Positions 18,281 through 29,500 of a stretch of 64,000 nucleotides of DNA are shown here, piece after piece. The notes beneath the pieces are model-generated. The model made no database searches and was not told where the DNA came from. It saw only the letters and a list, made by a program, of their open reading frames with translations. The stretch's first letter is position 1; each line of letters starts with the position of its first letter. Source of the stretch: Tannerellaceae bacterium (GTDB taxonomy: Bacteria; Bacteroidota; Bacteroidia; Bacteroidales; Tannerellaceae); NCBI GenBank assembly GCA_021204405.1, contig JAJPZJ010000059.1, positions 1 to 64,000 on the forward strand. The letters run 5' to 3'. The translations under genes and the position numbers were made by a program.

Positions 18281-19744
18281 TTACTCCACATATTTCACCT
18301 GTTGTGCCTGCCCTTTCCGGGCAACCGTACTCCATTCTGATCCTTTTACCTTTACTTTGCCCGTTACAAACTCCGGTATATTATACGATTTCATAAACCG
18401 GTCGTAAAAGTGCAGGTCTTTCTGTGGTACAAGGAAAGGCTTGCGTGGTTCTCCGTTCTCGTCGATATAGCCGACAAACGGTCGGGTATACAATCCGTTC
18501 ATCCGCCGGCTGCTGAACACGACCCAACGGCTGTTACTACTCCAGGAATGATAACTCTCAGTATCCCTGCTGTTAAAACGGTTCAGGGAGATATGGTAGT
18601 TACAACTCAGGTCGATGAGGTATAGGTCGGCCTCTTTATGCCAAATAGAAAAGTTACCGTAGTCAGACAAAGAATACATCAGGAACCTACCATCCGGCGA
18701 AACCCTTGGATAAGAGACACTCCCTCCTCTTTGGGCAGCGTTGTAAAGCGTATCTACTTCCGCTCTGAATGTACGGTTTTCCGGATCAAAAGCGATAGCA
18801 CACAAACTATATTTTACTTCATCATAGGCTACCGGCAACTCTTTTGCTTTGGCGGAGCAGAAATAAAGACGCTTTCCGTCCGGCGAAAAAGTAGGGAATG
18901 TTTCGAAGGCATTCGGTGAAAAAAGGGAGGGAGCTGTAACAATCTCCTGCTTCTCTACGTCATATACTACCACATCGGAGGCTTTATCAAACACCTCTAT
19001 CCGGTTGGGATCATTTGTATGGAAAGCCTGTTGTGTCTGGTTAACCGAAAAGGCCACATATTTACCCGATGGATGCCACGAAGGATATACCAGGTGCCCA
19101 CCGGTTTGCTCCGTATACGTATCCAGTTTCTCGACCTTACCTTCCCTCAACAGATAAGTAGCCGCATGGGTATCACGCATATGAAATAGCATCCGTTCTG
19201 GATGCTGCATACAGAAAGAATGGCAATTCATGCAATTGCCATCCGTCATTTTATTTTCGACAATAGCCGTTTCCCGGTAACTCTCCAGGTTACGCTGGTA
19301 AATCCCCATCCGGTTCCACAATTCATACCCTGGCTCAATAAGGCGGTATACCAGGTAAGGATCAACCGGTTCAGGTGCGACATGCATTTTAAAGGGATAG
19401 AAAGAGAGCCATTCCCCTTTCTCTTCAATAACTACCGTTACAGTAACTGAACGGCCGGCTGCCTGCTTCAACAATTTCTTCCATTTACTAACCGGAATAA
19501 TGATCTCTCCTTTTTTATCACTTACCTGGAAAGAATATCCCACAGTACGAAACAAAGCTCCTGCTTTCTTACTTCCATCACCCACCCGGAAATTAAGTGG
19601 AGCAATATTCGGAGGTATGGTTACATTCAGGTAGTTAGGCCAGATATCCGGATCGTCGGAAAAAGTGTGCTGTGTATCAATCGGGGCTTCCGAACAGCCG
19701 GTAAAAAAGAGTAACAGGATAAAGTAGTTGAAAATCGTTCTCAT
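18281..19744 (-). CDS. TolB-like beta-propeller lipoprotein with a CxxCH haem motif
   Basis: The 487-residue lipoprotein has a lipobox FFTGC (Cys17). An N-terminal beta domain leads to a single c-type haem motif CMNCH at residues 171-175. PD40/TolB-type propeller blades follow (GGHLVYPSWHPSGKYVAFSVN, FETFPTFSPDGKRLYFCS, SVSYPRVSPDGRFLMYSL, ESYHSWSSNSRWVVFSSRR). It is the last gene of a three-gene minus-strand operon with the DUF6057 protein (13 bp upstream) and a double ABC ATPase. The haem attachment is predicted from the motif only. If real, the protein would be a periplasmic or surface electron carrier or sensor. Intact. Confidence 0.75.
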   Translation of the reverse strand: MRTIFNYFILLLFFTGCSEAPIDTQHTFSDDPDIWPNYLNVTIPPNIAPLNFRVGDGSKKAGALFRTVGYSFQVSDKKGEIIIPVSKWKKLLKQAAGRSVTVTVVIEEKGEWLSFYPFKMHVAPEPVDPYLVYRLIEPGYELWNRMGIYQRNLESYRETAIVENKMTDGNCMNCHSFCMQHPERMLFHMRDTHAATYLLREGKVEKLDTYTEQTGGHLVYPSWHPSGKYVAFSVNQTQQAFHTNDPNRIEVFDKASDVVVYDVEKQEIVTAPSLFSPNAFETFPTFSPDGKRLYFCSAKAKELPVAYDEVKYSLCAIAFDPENRTFRAEVDTLYNAAQRGGSVSYPRVSPDGRFLMYSLSDYGNFSIWHKEADLYLIDLSCNYHISLNRFNSRDTESYHSWSSNSRWVVFSSRRMNGLYTRPFVGYIDENGEPRKPFLVPQKDLHFYDRFMKSYNIPEFVTGKVKVKGSEWSTVARKGQAQQVKYVE

Positions 19745-19757
19745 ATCTTACGCGTTT

Positions 19758-21515
19758 TCATTTGAACATAAAGTAATACCAGTATGTATTACCATATGAA
19801 TTCCGTAATAAACCAGGGAGTGCGGCCTGGTTGCCGGCATGGGCCAGCACCTGCTTTTTGTATTCGGCAAAACGGCGCACAGTAGTTTCCGGTATCCGGT
19901 AGTTCCTCCACGCCTCCGGATCTTTTTCATTCAGGATAATGATGGCTTCCTGAAAACTGGCCAGTAGCACAGGTAATGCTTCTGTACCCCAATAGCGGTC
20001 AACCATCTCACCAAAAGCAGGCAAATTCTTATTCAGCAGGTAGAAAGCTCCCAGATATTCCAACGGCGTACGGTTTGCCGGATTACTTGCAATTAAATCT
20101 TTTAAATCAACAAACAGCCCTCCTACCAGCGACAGGTGATTATCTTCCGATTGCGGTAAAGAAGCCTTCAATCTACCCAATACCGGATCGGCTGCCACTG
20201 CCTTATCATTGTAAAGGAAATGCCGGTGCCCGGCTGCCCATTCGTGGTAGAACCGGGTATTTTCCAAAAGGGCAATATATTTCTCAGCAACCGGATAAGA
20301 TCCTTGTACCAGGTTCGTTTACACCAACCGTTTCAACATCCTGGGATTACCTTCACCCAATGCACTTACATAGGCTTCGAACGCCATATTCTGGGCAGTA
20401 GTAGTATATCCCATCACAAATGCGATATTACTTAATAACATAGAAACATGTACGGATTTATTCCAGGCGACAGCGAGCCCTGAAACATTGGCCTGGTTGT
20501 AATGGAACATGCGCTCAGCCAGTTCACCCCTGGCAGCCAGCGCCACATTAAGGTAACACAGGTAAAGGTAATTATCTTCCAGTTTACCGGCATATTCAAT
20601 TACCTTATCCCATTGTTCCCGGCGGGCATAGTAGTCTATTGTTTTCAGGTTGTACGAACGCCCGTCACCATATCGGTGATATCCTGTATATAACAAAACA
20701 GCTAGTACGGCAACCTGCAACAAACCGGAACCCACAGGTTGTATCCTGCCGGAAGGAAACTGCCGTTTCCGTAACAACAGCGCCCCGCAGCACAAAAGAG
20801 GAAGGCACAGCCAGGCAAAATAAAGAACCGGTTTCGGATCTATTCCCGGCTGATAATAGCTATCCGGAAGAAATGCCAGGCAGTAGTTCCCCACAAATCC
20901 CCTATAGAAAAAGGCTATTCCGATACATACTACCTCCACACAAGCCAGTAACGAGAGCCACCCTCTAGGCGTCCGGTTTAATAACTCATACATACTCCAG
21001 CAAACCGCATACAGCAAGGCTACCGGACCAGCCAGCCAAAAAAGTACAGGAGTAACAACCAACCCTGTGATTAAACGGATGCCTTCGTGCTCTATCACGC
21101 ATGTACCCCACAAAGCAATTAACATCAAAATATAGGCAACAGTACCTTGTGCCAGGTAATTAAAATTAAAATGCAGGAACAATAAAAACACGCCGGGCAG
21201 CAGGTAGCAGGCCGGGCACACTATGCCGGGTGCAATTCGTTTCAGGATAGCACGGGTAAATATTCCGGTAGCCGTTAATAATCCAGCAACAATAGCAGGT
21301 CCCGCCAAAGGCACTGCAAATATTGAACCAGCCATTCGGATAACCACAAAGCCAATCCTCCCGGCAACGATACTTTCTCTACCAGATAAGCCTGCGTTAA
21401 CTGGAACAACTGGAACTGTTCCACAAAAAAAGAAATGGTATGCCCTGGCCCATTCAAGGAAGGCCGCCAATACAATAAATAGAAATATCCAGCATAAGGT
21501 TAGTTTGAGTTTCAT
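19758..21515 (-). pseudogene. DUF6057-like polytopic membrane protein with one in-frame TAA
   Basis: One frame of ~585 codons is interrupted only by TAA at 20319-20321 (context KRLV*TNLVQGSYPVAEKY), most simply CAA (Gln) to TAA. The N-terminal ~250 residues carry about eight transmembrane segments (for example LCWIFLFIVLAAFLEWA, GIVCPACYLLPGVFLLFL, YFAWLCLPLLCCGALLL). The C-terminal part is a TPR-like periplasmic domain (YYARREQWDKVIEYAGKLE..., YHEWAAGHRHFLYNDKAVAADP). It overlaps no neighbour but sits 17 bp from the ATPase gene and 13 bp from the lipoprotein gene, clearly one operon. Function unknown; co-occurrence suggests a shared envelope process. Confidence 0.75.
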
Positions 21516-21532
21516 CTTTCGTTTAATTCAGA

Positions 21533-22990
21533 TCAGGTTTGTTTTACCAACGTATAATGCCGGTCTATACAGGGCGGTAGCTCATGTACATAATGGGTTA
21601 CATAAATAAGTGTTTTTCCCGGCAATAAACAGAACTGTTCTATAATAGCGGCCACTTTATTTTTATTACTGATATCCAGGCCATGTAAAGGTTCATCGAG
21701 GATCAGGAGGTCAGGGTCTTTCACAAAAGCACGTGCCAACAATACCAGCCGCTGTTCTCTGGAAGAAAGAGTGAGGAACAGGCGCTCTTTCAGATGACCG
21801 ATACCGAATACTTCCATCCATTGCAAAGCAACTACCTGCTGTTCCGCATTGCATTTCCGGTGTAACCCCACGGAATCAAAGAAACCTGAACCCACAATTT
21901 CCATAGCCGGCACATTCTCCATATAATACAGATGCATCTCAGGAGAGACATAGCCGATCCGTTTCTTTATATCCCATATACTTTCACCTGTGCCACGTTT
22001 CCGGTCAAACAGATACAATGTATTAGCATAGGACTGTGGATTATCCGCATACAACAAACTTAACAACGTGGATTTACCCGAACCATTCGGCCCCGACAAC
22101 GACCACTTTTCACCATTCCGTACCTCCCAGTCCAGTTCCCGCAGGATCGTACGCTCCCCATACCGGATAGAGACCTTTTCCATACGGAAAGTTACTTCAT
22201 GGGTGACATTCTCTTTTCCGGCTACAGGCAACTGTATGTTATTTTCCACCGAAGGAAATAACCGCCATTGTACGTCCGTGTCTGCCAGAAATTCCTCCCG
22301 GGTACAAACCGGGTAACACCTACGCTCCTGCACAGGCAACACATGCGTCACCACATCCGGAATATCTGCCGGATTGGAAAGCAACAGGATTAACTGCAGA
22401 CCTTTCAGTTGGGTAATCCGCCGGAACATTTCTGCCAATAAACTACGTGAAGCAGCATCTAACCCGATAAACGGGTTATCCAATATCAATATATGTGGAC
22501 GGGTAAGCAGCATACGGACAATCAGGAATTTCCGCAACTCACCGCTTGAAAGGAAGATCAATCGTTTAGGTAGCAAGTCTTCTATACCGAACAGGATCAG
22601 CAACTGCTGTAACTCCGGTGTACCGGTATGCCCGCTGAAAAACTCCTCCACAGTTGGTATATCATCCGTCTCAGTTGAGTGCCAGCGTTGCTGGTAATAA
22701 GAGTTGCGGCAGTCGGTAAGCGAATAGATGTCTTTGAAAGCCATACTTTTGATCAGGTTACCGGCCGGCCTTTCAAAGCCATAAGTCACACAGCCTTCTT
22801 TCAAAGCTATTTTGCGTTGCAGCATATCGGTAAGCAAGGATTTGCCGGCTCCGTTGGGGCCAATAACTGCCCACTGTTGGCCCGCTTCTATCTGCCAGTT
22901 TACCGGCGAAGCAAAACGTAATTCCGGCAAGCGGGGTACTGCATCCTGGATCAGTACCGGCATATCAGGGTTTTCCATCTGTTTTTCCAT
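21533..22990 (-). CDS. ATPase with two ABC domains, ModF-like
   Basis: The 485-residue soluble protein has two nucleotide-binding domains. Domain 1 has Walker A GPNGAGKS and a signature-like FLSSGELRKFLI followed by Walker B ILILDNPF. Domain 2 has Walker A GPNGSGKS, LSSREQRLVLLARAF and Walker B LLILDEPLHGLD. There are no membrane segments. This tandem layout matches E. coli ModF-type proteins, whose function is uncertain. It is the first gene of the operon with the DUF6057 and haem-motif proteins. The Phe in place of Glu after Walker B in domain 1 (DNPF) suggests that site does not hydrolyse ATP. Intact. Confidence 0.85.
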   Translation of the reverse strand: MEKQMENPDMPVLIQDAVPRLPELRFASPVNWQIEAGQQWAVIGPNGAGKSLLTDMLQRKIALKEGCVTYGFERPAGNLIKSMAFKDIYSLTDCRNSYYQQRWHSTETDDIPTVEEFFSGHTGTPELQQLLILFGIEDLLPKRLIFLSSGELRKFLIVRMLLTRPHILILDNPFIGLDAASRSLLAEMFRRITQLKGLQLILLLSNPADIPDVVTHVLPVQERRCYPVCTREEFLADTDVQWRLFPSVENNIQLPVAGKENVTHEVTFRMEKVSIRYGERTILRELDWEVRNGEKWSLSGPNGSGKSTLLSLLYADNPQSYANTLYLFDRKRGTGESIWDIKKRIGYVSPEMHLYYMENVPAMEIVGSGFFDSVGLHRKCNAEQQVVALQWMEVFGIGHLKERLFLTLSSREQRLVLLARAFVKDPDLLILDEPLHGLDISNKNKVAAIIEQFCLLPGKTLIYVTHYVHELPPCIDRHYTLVKQT

Positions 22991-23114
22991 ACTATAGTGT
23001 ATAGCAAAGGTAATAGGAATTTAAATAGGAAATGCAGGAGGAGGAAGAAATTAGGGTAATAAATAGTGGTAACCGGAAGATTTAGTAAGAAGTATACTAG
23101 TTTGTAAAATACCT

Positions 23115-23136
23115 GTTCCCCGCCTGCGCGGGGAAC
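23115..23136. repeat. Solo hairpin end of dispersed repeat family A
   Basis: The 22-bp hairpin GTTCCCCGC-CTGC-GCGGGGAAC is identical to the end of the family A elements listed below. It lies between the divergent ATPase and GH30 genes. No second arm is nearby. Confidence 0.65.
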
Positions 23137-23258
23137 AATGTCTTCCCGGGGTTGAATACATGCTACTTACCGGAAAAGCAGTTAAAAAAGAAATACACAT
23201 ATGTTTATTTAATCACATTTTTAATTAAATTTATCCCTCAAATCAAATATTAGACCAC

Positions 23259-24707
23259 ATGCAAAAAAACAATACTTCTTTTATCCTCCATCCTTTTCTG
23301 CTGCGCATGCAGCAAACAACAAACGGTTGATGTGTACACAACTACTGCCGATAAGGCAAAAACTATGTATCATACCTCTGCTGTCCTGGAAAACAACCGG
23401 GAGGTAGCAGATAACAAAAATATAATCCGGTTAAACCCGGCCGTAAAATACCAGGAGATGGATGGCTTTGGTGCCGCGATAACCGGTTCAAGCTGTTATA
23501 ACCTGTTGCAAATGGCACCGGAAGACCGGGCAGCGTTATTAAGGGAAACGTTTGATCCGGAAACCGGCTATGGTTACAGCTTTATACGGGTATCGATAGG
23601 TGCGTCCGATTTCTCTCTCGACGAATATACCTATTGCGACGAGCCCGGTATAGAGAACTTTGCCATGCACGAATACGACGAACGCGACCTCTACCCTATC
23701 TTACGGGAAATCCTGGCAATCAACCCGGATGTAAAGATCCTGGCCTCTCCCTGGACCTGCCCGCAATGGATGAAGGTAGATAACCTGAAGGATTTAAATC
23801 CTTTTCCCTCCTGGACCAGCGGCCAGCTCAATCCGGCATACTACCCCGATTATGCCACTTATTTTGTAAAATACCTGCAAGCTATGGAGGCGGAAGGATT
23901 CAATATACACAGCATCACCATCCAGAACGAACCCCTGAACCGGGGCAACTCGGTATCCCTCTATATGACCTGGCAGGAACAGCGTGACTTTATAAAGAAC
24001 GCCTTAGGCCCTGCACTTAAAAAGGCGGGTATCACTACGAAAATTATCGTTTATGACCATAACTACGATTACGATATCCATAAACCGGAAAACTACGACC
24101 AGGCGCAATATTCCGTAAAAATTTACCAGGATGCCGAAGCAGCCAGATATATCGACGGGGCAGCCTATCACGCTTACGGAGGAGAGGTGGAGGAACTGGA
24201 CACCATACACGCAGCATTTCCCGATAAAATTTATATTTTACGGAAATGTCTATCGGCCTGTGGGGAGACGGTTATACCTTCGGCGGTGACCTCCTATGGA
24301 ATATGCGGGAGGTATGTATTAAGTCTATCAACAACTTTAATAAAGCGGTGATTATGTGGAATTATATGCTCGACAACAACCATGGCCCGTGGAGGCCGGG
24401 CGGCTGTAATATCTGCCTGGGTGCGATCGATATTGATTCGAAAGATTACCGTACCATGACTAAAAACAGCCACTACTATGCCATGGCGCACCTATCCAAA
24501 GTCATCCAACCGGGCAGCCACAGGATAGCCAGCGCAGATAATGTACAGGAGGGTATTTACTATTCGGCATTCGAAAATCCCGACGGCTCGTATGCAATTG
24601 TATTATTAAATGAAAACCGGGAAAGCCAGCCGGTGGTTGTGGTAGCGGGAGATAAGCGCTTTATCTACCTGTCAGAGCCTCAATCGGTAAGTTCTTTCCG
24701 CTGGTAG
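23259..24707 (+). pseudogene. GH30 glycoside hydrolase (glucosylceramidase-like), two frameshifts
   Basis: After correcting an A7 run just past ATG 23259 (six A restores the frame), the gene begins with a lipoprotein signal (ILLLSSILFCCACSKQQ). The catalytic barrel follows with GH30 blocks YQEMDGFGAAITGSSCYNLL, RVSIGASDFSLDEYTY, ILASPWTCPQWMK and SITIQNEPLNRG (acid/base Glu). A second slip near 24223 (missing A; DKNLYFTEMSIG when restored) precedes the nucleophile Glu in TEMSIGLWGDGY. The C-terminal beta-sandwich ends AIVLLNENRESQPVVV. Family members act on beta-1,6-glucans, glucosylceramide or similar beta-glucosides. It converges on the sigma factor gene and is probably part of PUL 1. Confidence 0.85.
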
Positions 24708-24718
24708 GGCGGCAATTA

Positions 24719-25255
24719 TTATAAAAACAGGAACAACCAGGCAGGTAACAGCCCTAACTGTTTCAAACGGTTCCTGACCTCACCTAATGCCTTGGTCATT
24801 TGCTTTTCGACTGCTTTCTCGCTGATACCGAGTAAAGCGGCAATTTCTTTATTCTTTAAATGTTGCTCCCGGCTCAGTAAGAAAACCTTTTTACACTGCG
24901 GGGGCAATCCGTTGATAGCGATTTCAATCTCGCGGGCTGTCTCTTTTGCCAGCAGGGTATCATATTGGTTGGATTCCATGATAATCCGGTTAATTATCCC
25001 GTCGGTCGATTCCATGCCGGCACGGGTCTGGTTGTAGGTGGAGGAAATATGGTTCATTGCCCTGTTGTATACTGCCTTATACAGGTAAGGTTTAATCGGT
25101 TCGGTAAAGTCCACATTTTCCCGCTTCGTCCATAAAGCCATAAAAACTTCCTGGACAATGTCTTCTAATATCTCCCAGTTATTTACATAGCGATATGCGT
25201 AGGTGACAAGAAACTCATAGTATTTCTGAAAGAACTGTCTGAAAAGGGAATACAT
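24719..25255 (-). CDS. ECF RNA polymerase sigma factor
   Basis: The 178-residue protein has sigma region 2 (FFQKYYEFLVTYAYRYVNNWEILEDIVQEVFMALW) and region 4 (INGLPPQCKKVFLLSREQHLKNKEIAALLGISEKAVEKQM), typical of the Bacteroidetes FecI-like ECF group. It is transcribed divergently from the FecR anti-sigma gene, with about 120 bp between the starts. The usual arrangement is co-directional. It should switch on PUL 1 when the STN-type SusC senses its glycan and FecR releases it. Intact. Confidence 0.92.
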   Translation of the reverse strand: MYSLFRQFFQKYYEFLVTYAYRYVNNWEILEDIVQEVFMALWTKRENVDFTEPIKPYLYKAVYNRAMNHISSTYNQTRAGMESTDGIINRIIMESNQYDTLLAKETAREIEIAINGLPPQCKKVFLLSREQHLKNKEIAALLGISEKAVEKQMTKALGEVRNRLKQLGLLPAWLFLFL

Positions 25256-25374
25256 GGGTTAACAACAAATAAGCTCCTTACAAAGTTACTCTTTTTTTAC
25301 CAAATGCTATTTTTTTCACTTTCCGGGGTAGGGATAAGCAGAAGTTGCCTGTGATAGGTATAAAGCACACACTT

Positions 25375-26362
25375 ATGATGGAAGAGATCATACTAAAATA
25401 CCTGCGGGAGGAAGCCACAGAAATTGAAAAAGCCCAACTGGCGGAATGGCTCCGGCAGCAGGAAGCAAACAGGCAGCAATTTATGCAGCTACGGGATCTT
25501 TGGTTAGCTGCTACCCCTATCCCACATGCAGGCCCGGATTATGCGGAACAGGCTTTTCAGCGGTTTATGCAGGCAACGAAAAAGCTGGAAAGCAAAGGAT
25601 TAAAAAACGCCTCCTCCGGTTTATACAGGTAGCGGCAGCCGTTATTTTAGGACTGGTATGCCTCGGAGGTGGTTACTGGCTAGGCAACACTCCATGAAAA
25701 AAACAGAGGATGTACTGGTCATGAACCATTTTATTATGGGAAAAGAGAGTAAAGGAGCGATTACCCTCCCCGACGGTTCGGTCGTATGGCTGCATGCGGA
25801 AAGTGAGTTAACCTATCCGGAACAGTTCCCTTCCTCCGAACGGAAAGTACAACTCAGAGGAGAAGGTTATTTTGAAGTGAAAGAAGATAAGGAAAAACCT
25901 TTCCGGGTGGAAACCGGTGAGCTGACGGTGCAGGTATTGGGTACCCGCTTTGATATTAAAAACTATCAGTCTGCAAATACAACGGAAACCACCCTCCTGG
26001 ACGGAAGTGTTGCCATCCATACGCCTGCCGGCAACCGGCAAATCCTGCTTAAACCCAACGAAAAGTTCGTCTGGAACAAAGAAACCCATACCGGCCAGGT
26101 AAGCCGGGTAACAGCCTCCGACTATATCCTCTGGACCAACGACAGGCTGGTAATGACAAACGAACCACTGGCCGCCATCCTGTTCAAACTCGGGTGCTAG
26201 TACAATATAGAGATAACCTATGAGGGGGATATTCCCGCTGATACACGGCTTTCGCTTACCGTACGCCGGGAATCCAAAGAAGAGATTTTTAAACTACTGG
26301 AACTGATAGCTCCGGTGACCTGTACACTCACCGGCCGCACGGTAAGTATCGGGAACAAGTAA
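25375..26362 (+). pseudogene. FecR-family anti-sigma factor, two frameshifts and one stop
   Basis: Joined, the pieces form a ~330-residue FecR protein. The cytoplasmic anti-sigma helix region is MEEIILKYLREEATEIEKAQLAEWL, the transmembrane segment is VAAAVILGLVCLGGGYWLG, and the periplasmic FecR domain has ITLPDGSVVWLHAESELTYPE and VQVLGTRFDIKNY. The secretin-like tail is YNIEITYEGDIPADTRLSL. Lesions are an A-run slip near 25583, a C-run slip near 25694, and TAG at 26198-26200, where family members have Trp (LA-R-W-Y-N), so TGG to TAG. It would transmit the SusC signal to the divergent sigma factor. ATG 25375 is preferred over the upstream GTG/ATG options because it gives the usual N-terminal helix. 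Confidence 0.8.
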
Positions 26363-26522
26363 AATGTATAACCTTAAAACGAAATGCGTATGAGCTGAAA
26401 ACAAGAGTATGTTAACCAAACAGGCGAATGCTGGTAACATCCGCCTGCGGTGATCAAAATTCGATTGCTCCCAAAAGTAAGGGGTTGAGAGCAAAATGTC
26501 TAACTTAAATCAATACAAATGT

Positions 26523-29500
26523 ATGAAAAATAATTTCATCAAAGGAGGCACACCTTCCTTTCTAACCTTTATTACCTATAGAAAAATGAAACTGATAGTC
26601 TTTTTCGCTGTCATTTCTTTCTTCCAGTTAATTGCAGCGACTGCCTACGCCCAGCAAACCAACCTCACGTTGAAACTAACAGGAGTTACGCTGGAGCAGG
26701 CCATACAAGCCATTGAGGAACAGACCCCATATGTTTTTTCCTTAATAATACGGAAGTAAACCTGCAGCAGCGGGTAAACCTGGATGTGGCAGATGGCGAT
26801 ATAAATGATGTATTGAAACAGCTATTGAAAGACCAGCCTTACCGGATTGAAAACAATAAAATCGTATTGCCGGCCCGGAATAGCACACAACAAAACCGGA
26901 AAATAACCGGCCAGGTGACCGACGGAAACGGAGAACCGGTTATCGGGGCAAATGTAATTGTAAAGGGTACTACCAACGGCACCATAACAGATATAGAGGG
27001 TAACTTCTCTTTGGAGATCGCAGCCGGCGACCAGTTACAGGTTTCCTATATTGGTTATCATGCCAAAGATATACCATTGACAAACAACACTTTTTACCGG
27101 ATTATACTGGCGGAAGATACGCAGGTGCTGGATGAAGTGGTTATCGTAGGTTATGGTGTACAGAAAAAAGTAAATATAATAGGTTCTATTGCAACTGTAG
27201 ATGGCAAACAGTTGGAAAACCGTGCACAATCTTCTGTTGTATCGGCACTGACCGGACAGATGCCTGGCGTAACCGTTAACCAGGCCGGCGGACAACAGGG
27301 CGTACAAACCGGCACGATCCGGGTACGGGGTGTAGGGTCGTTCGGGGCTAAGCCGGATGCCTTAATCCTGATCGACGGGATTCCCGGTAACCTGACCGAT
27401 ATCAATCCCAACGACATTGCAAATATCTCTATCCTGAAAGATGCTGCCACAGCCGCCATTTACGGGGCCCGGGCTGCCAACGGGGTAGTATTGGTAACCA
27501 CTAAAAACGGACAGGAAGGCAAAATATCCATCAACTACAACGGGTATGTGGGGTTCAACCGGGCAACTGCTTTACCAGAGTATGTAAATAGCTGGGAATA
27601 TGCGGAAGTATTAAACCGGGTGGATGGCGTAAGCCGTTTTACGGCCGATGAGATCCGGGCCATGAAAGAGGGTACCCGGCCGGACGAATTTACCAATGAA
27701 AACTTTGTAAAAGACCTGTTCAGCGGAAACGGCCTGCAAACCGGCCACGACCTCTCTTTAATGGGTGGTTCGGAAAGAAGCCAGTACCGGGTATCTATCG
27801 GTTACCTCAGCCAGAATGGTATTATTCCGAACAATAATTATACCCGTTATACGGCACGGGTTAACCTGACCTCGCAGTTAAGTGATAAAATTAAAATGAC
27901 TGTCCGGCTACGGGGAGACAATGCGAAGGTGGAAGAACCGAACCTGGCCGACTCGGTAGATGGCACTACCGACGATCCGCCCCTGACCATGATCCAGCAA
28001 TCCCTGCGTTTTCCGGGATACAAACCGTCTGTATTATCAGACGGATGTGGGGCCGGGTGTAAAGAACATGGGTACCCCGAAAGCGTGGTTAAACTCCGGT
28101 TCGTTTATGGAAAAGCCTACCCTGCGTTTTAACCCGGCGATTCAGTTTGATTATCAACCGATCCAAAACCTTACGATCAGCACAACCGGTGCTTATAATT
28201 ATACGAATGCAAAAGACCGGCGGTTCAGGGCTACGCTTCCGGTCAAAATTGAAGAGACGATCAATGTGTTAGGCCCTTCCCGGCTGGATGAAGAGTGGAA
28301 AACCACGGAATATAAGTCGTTCCAGGCAACCGTTAATTATTTTACTACGATCAATAAGGCTCATAATATCGATATACTGGCCGGTTATTCCTGGGAAGAG
28401 GAATCGGAACGCCAGATCAAAGCCAGCCGTGACAACTTTCCCAGCAACACGTTACCACACCTGACAGCCGGTTCACCCGACAACCAGTTAAATAGTAGCG
28501 ACGGATATGATTGGGTGATCCAATCTTTCTTCGGACGCCTACAATATAACTATAAGGAACGTTACCTGATGGAAGTGACCATGCGGTATGATGGCTCTTC
28601 GCACTTTCCGGTAAACGAGCGCTATGGCTTCTTCCCGTCTGCCGCCCTGGGCTGGCGGTTATCCGAAGAGGGCTTTATCCGGGATAATGAGAATCTCGGG
28701 TTTATCAATAACTTAAAACTGAAAGCATCTATCGGTATCCTGGGGAATAATAATATTGGCAATTACGCTTACCAATCCGTATACAACCTGGGAGAGGCCT
28801 ATAATTACCCGGTAGGTTCCAATATGTCGCAGGGAGCCCGGTTGAAAACCTACGCCGATCCTAACCTGAAATGGGAAACAACCCGGACGGTAGACGGTGG
28901 TTTCGAGGGGGTCTTCTGGGATGGAATATTATCTGCCGGTGCAACCTATTTCTACCGGAATACCTACGATGTGCTTTATAAACCCGTTTCCAGTGTATCC
29001 GCTATCTTCGGCCTCGAACTGAGTGAGGTGAATACCGGCGAGCTGATTAACCGGGGTTGGGAGTTCGAACTCGGACACCAACATACGATTGGCGCATTCC
29101 GGTATGGCATCAACGCCAACTTCTCTATCATTAAAAACAAGGTAAAATCACTGGGACTGGGCAATGTAGAACAGGCAAACGGCCTGACCGGGAACGGGAC
29201 CGACCTCTTTATCGGTTATCCCATGGATATGTATTACGGCTATAAAACGGATGGAGTATTCCTCGACCAGGCTGATATCGATGCCTGGTTTGCCCATACC
29301 GACCAATCGGCTATGAGAGCTACCTATGAAAACACCAAACCGGGTGATATAAGGTATATAGATATCGACGGGGATGGTGTGGTAGATCCGACCCACGATA
29401 GGGTATACCTGGGCACACGGATTCCGAAATATACCTTCGGTATGTCGCTCAATGCAGCCTACAAAGGGTTCGACCTGAATATCTTTTTACAGGGAGTAGC

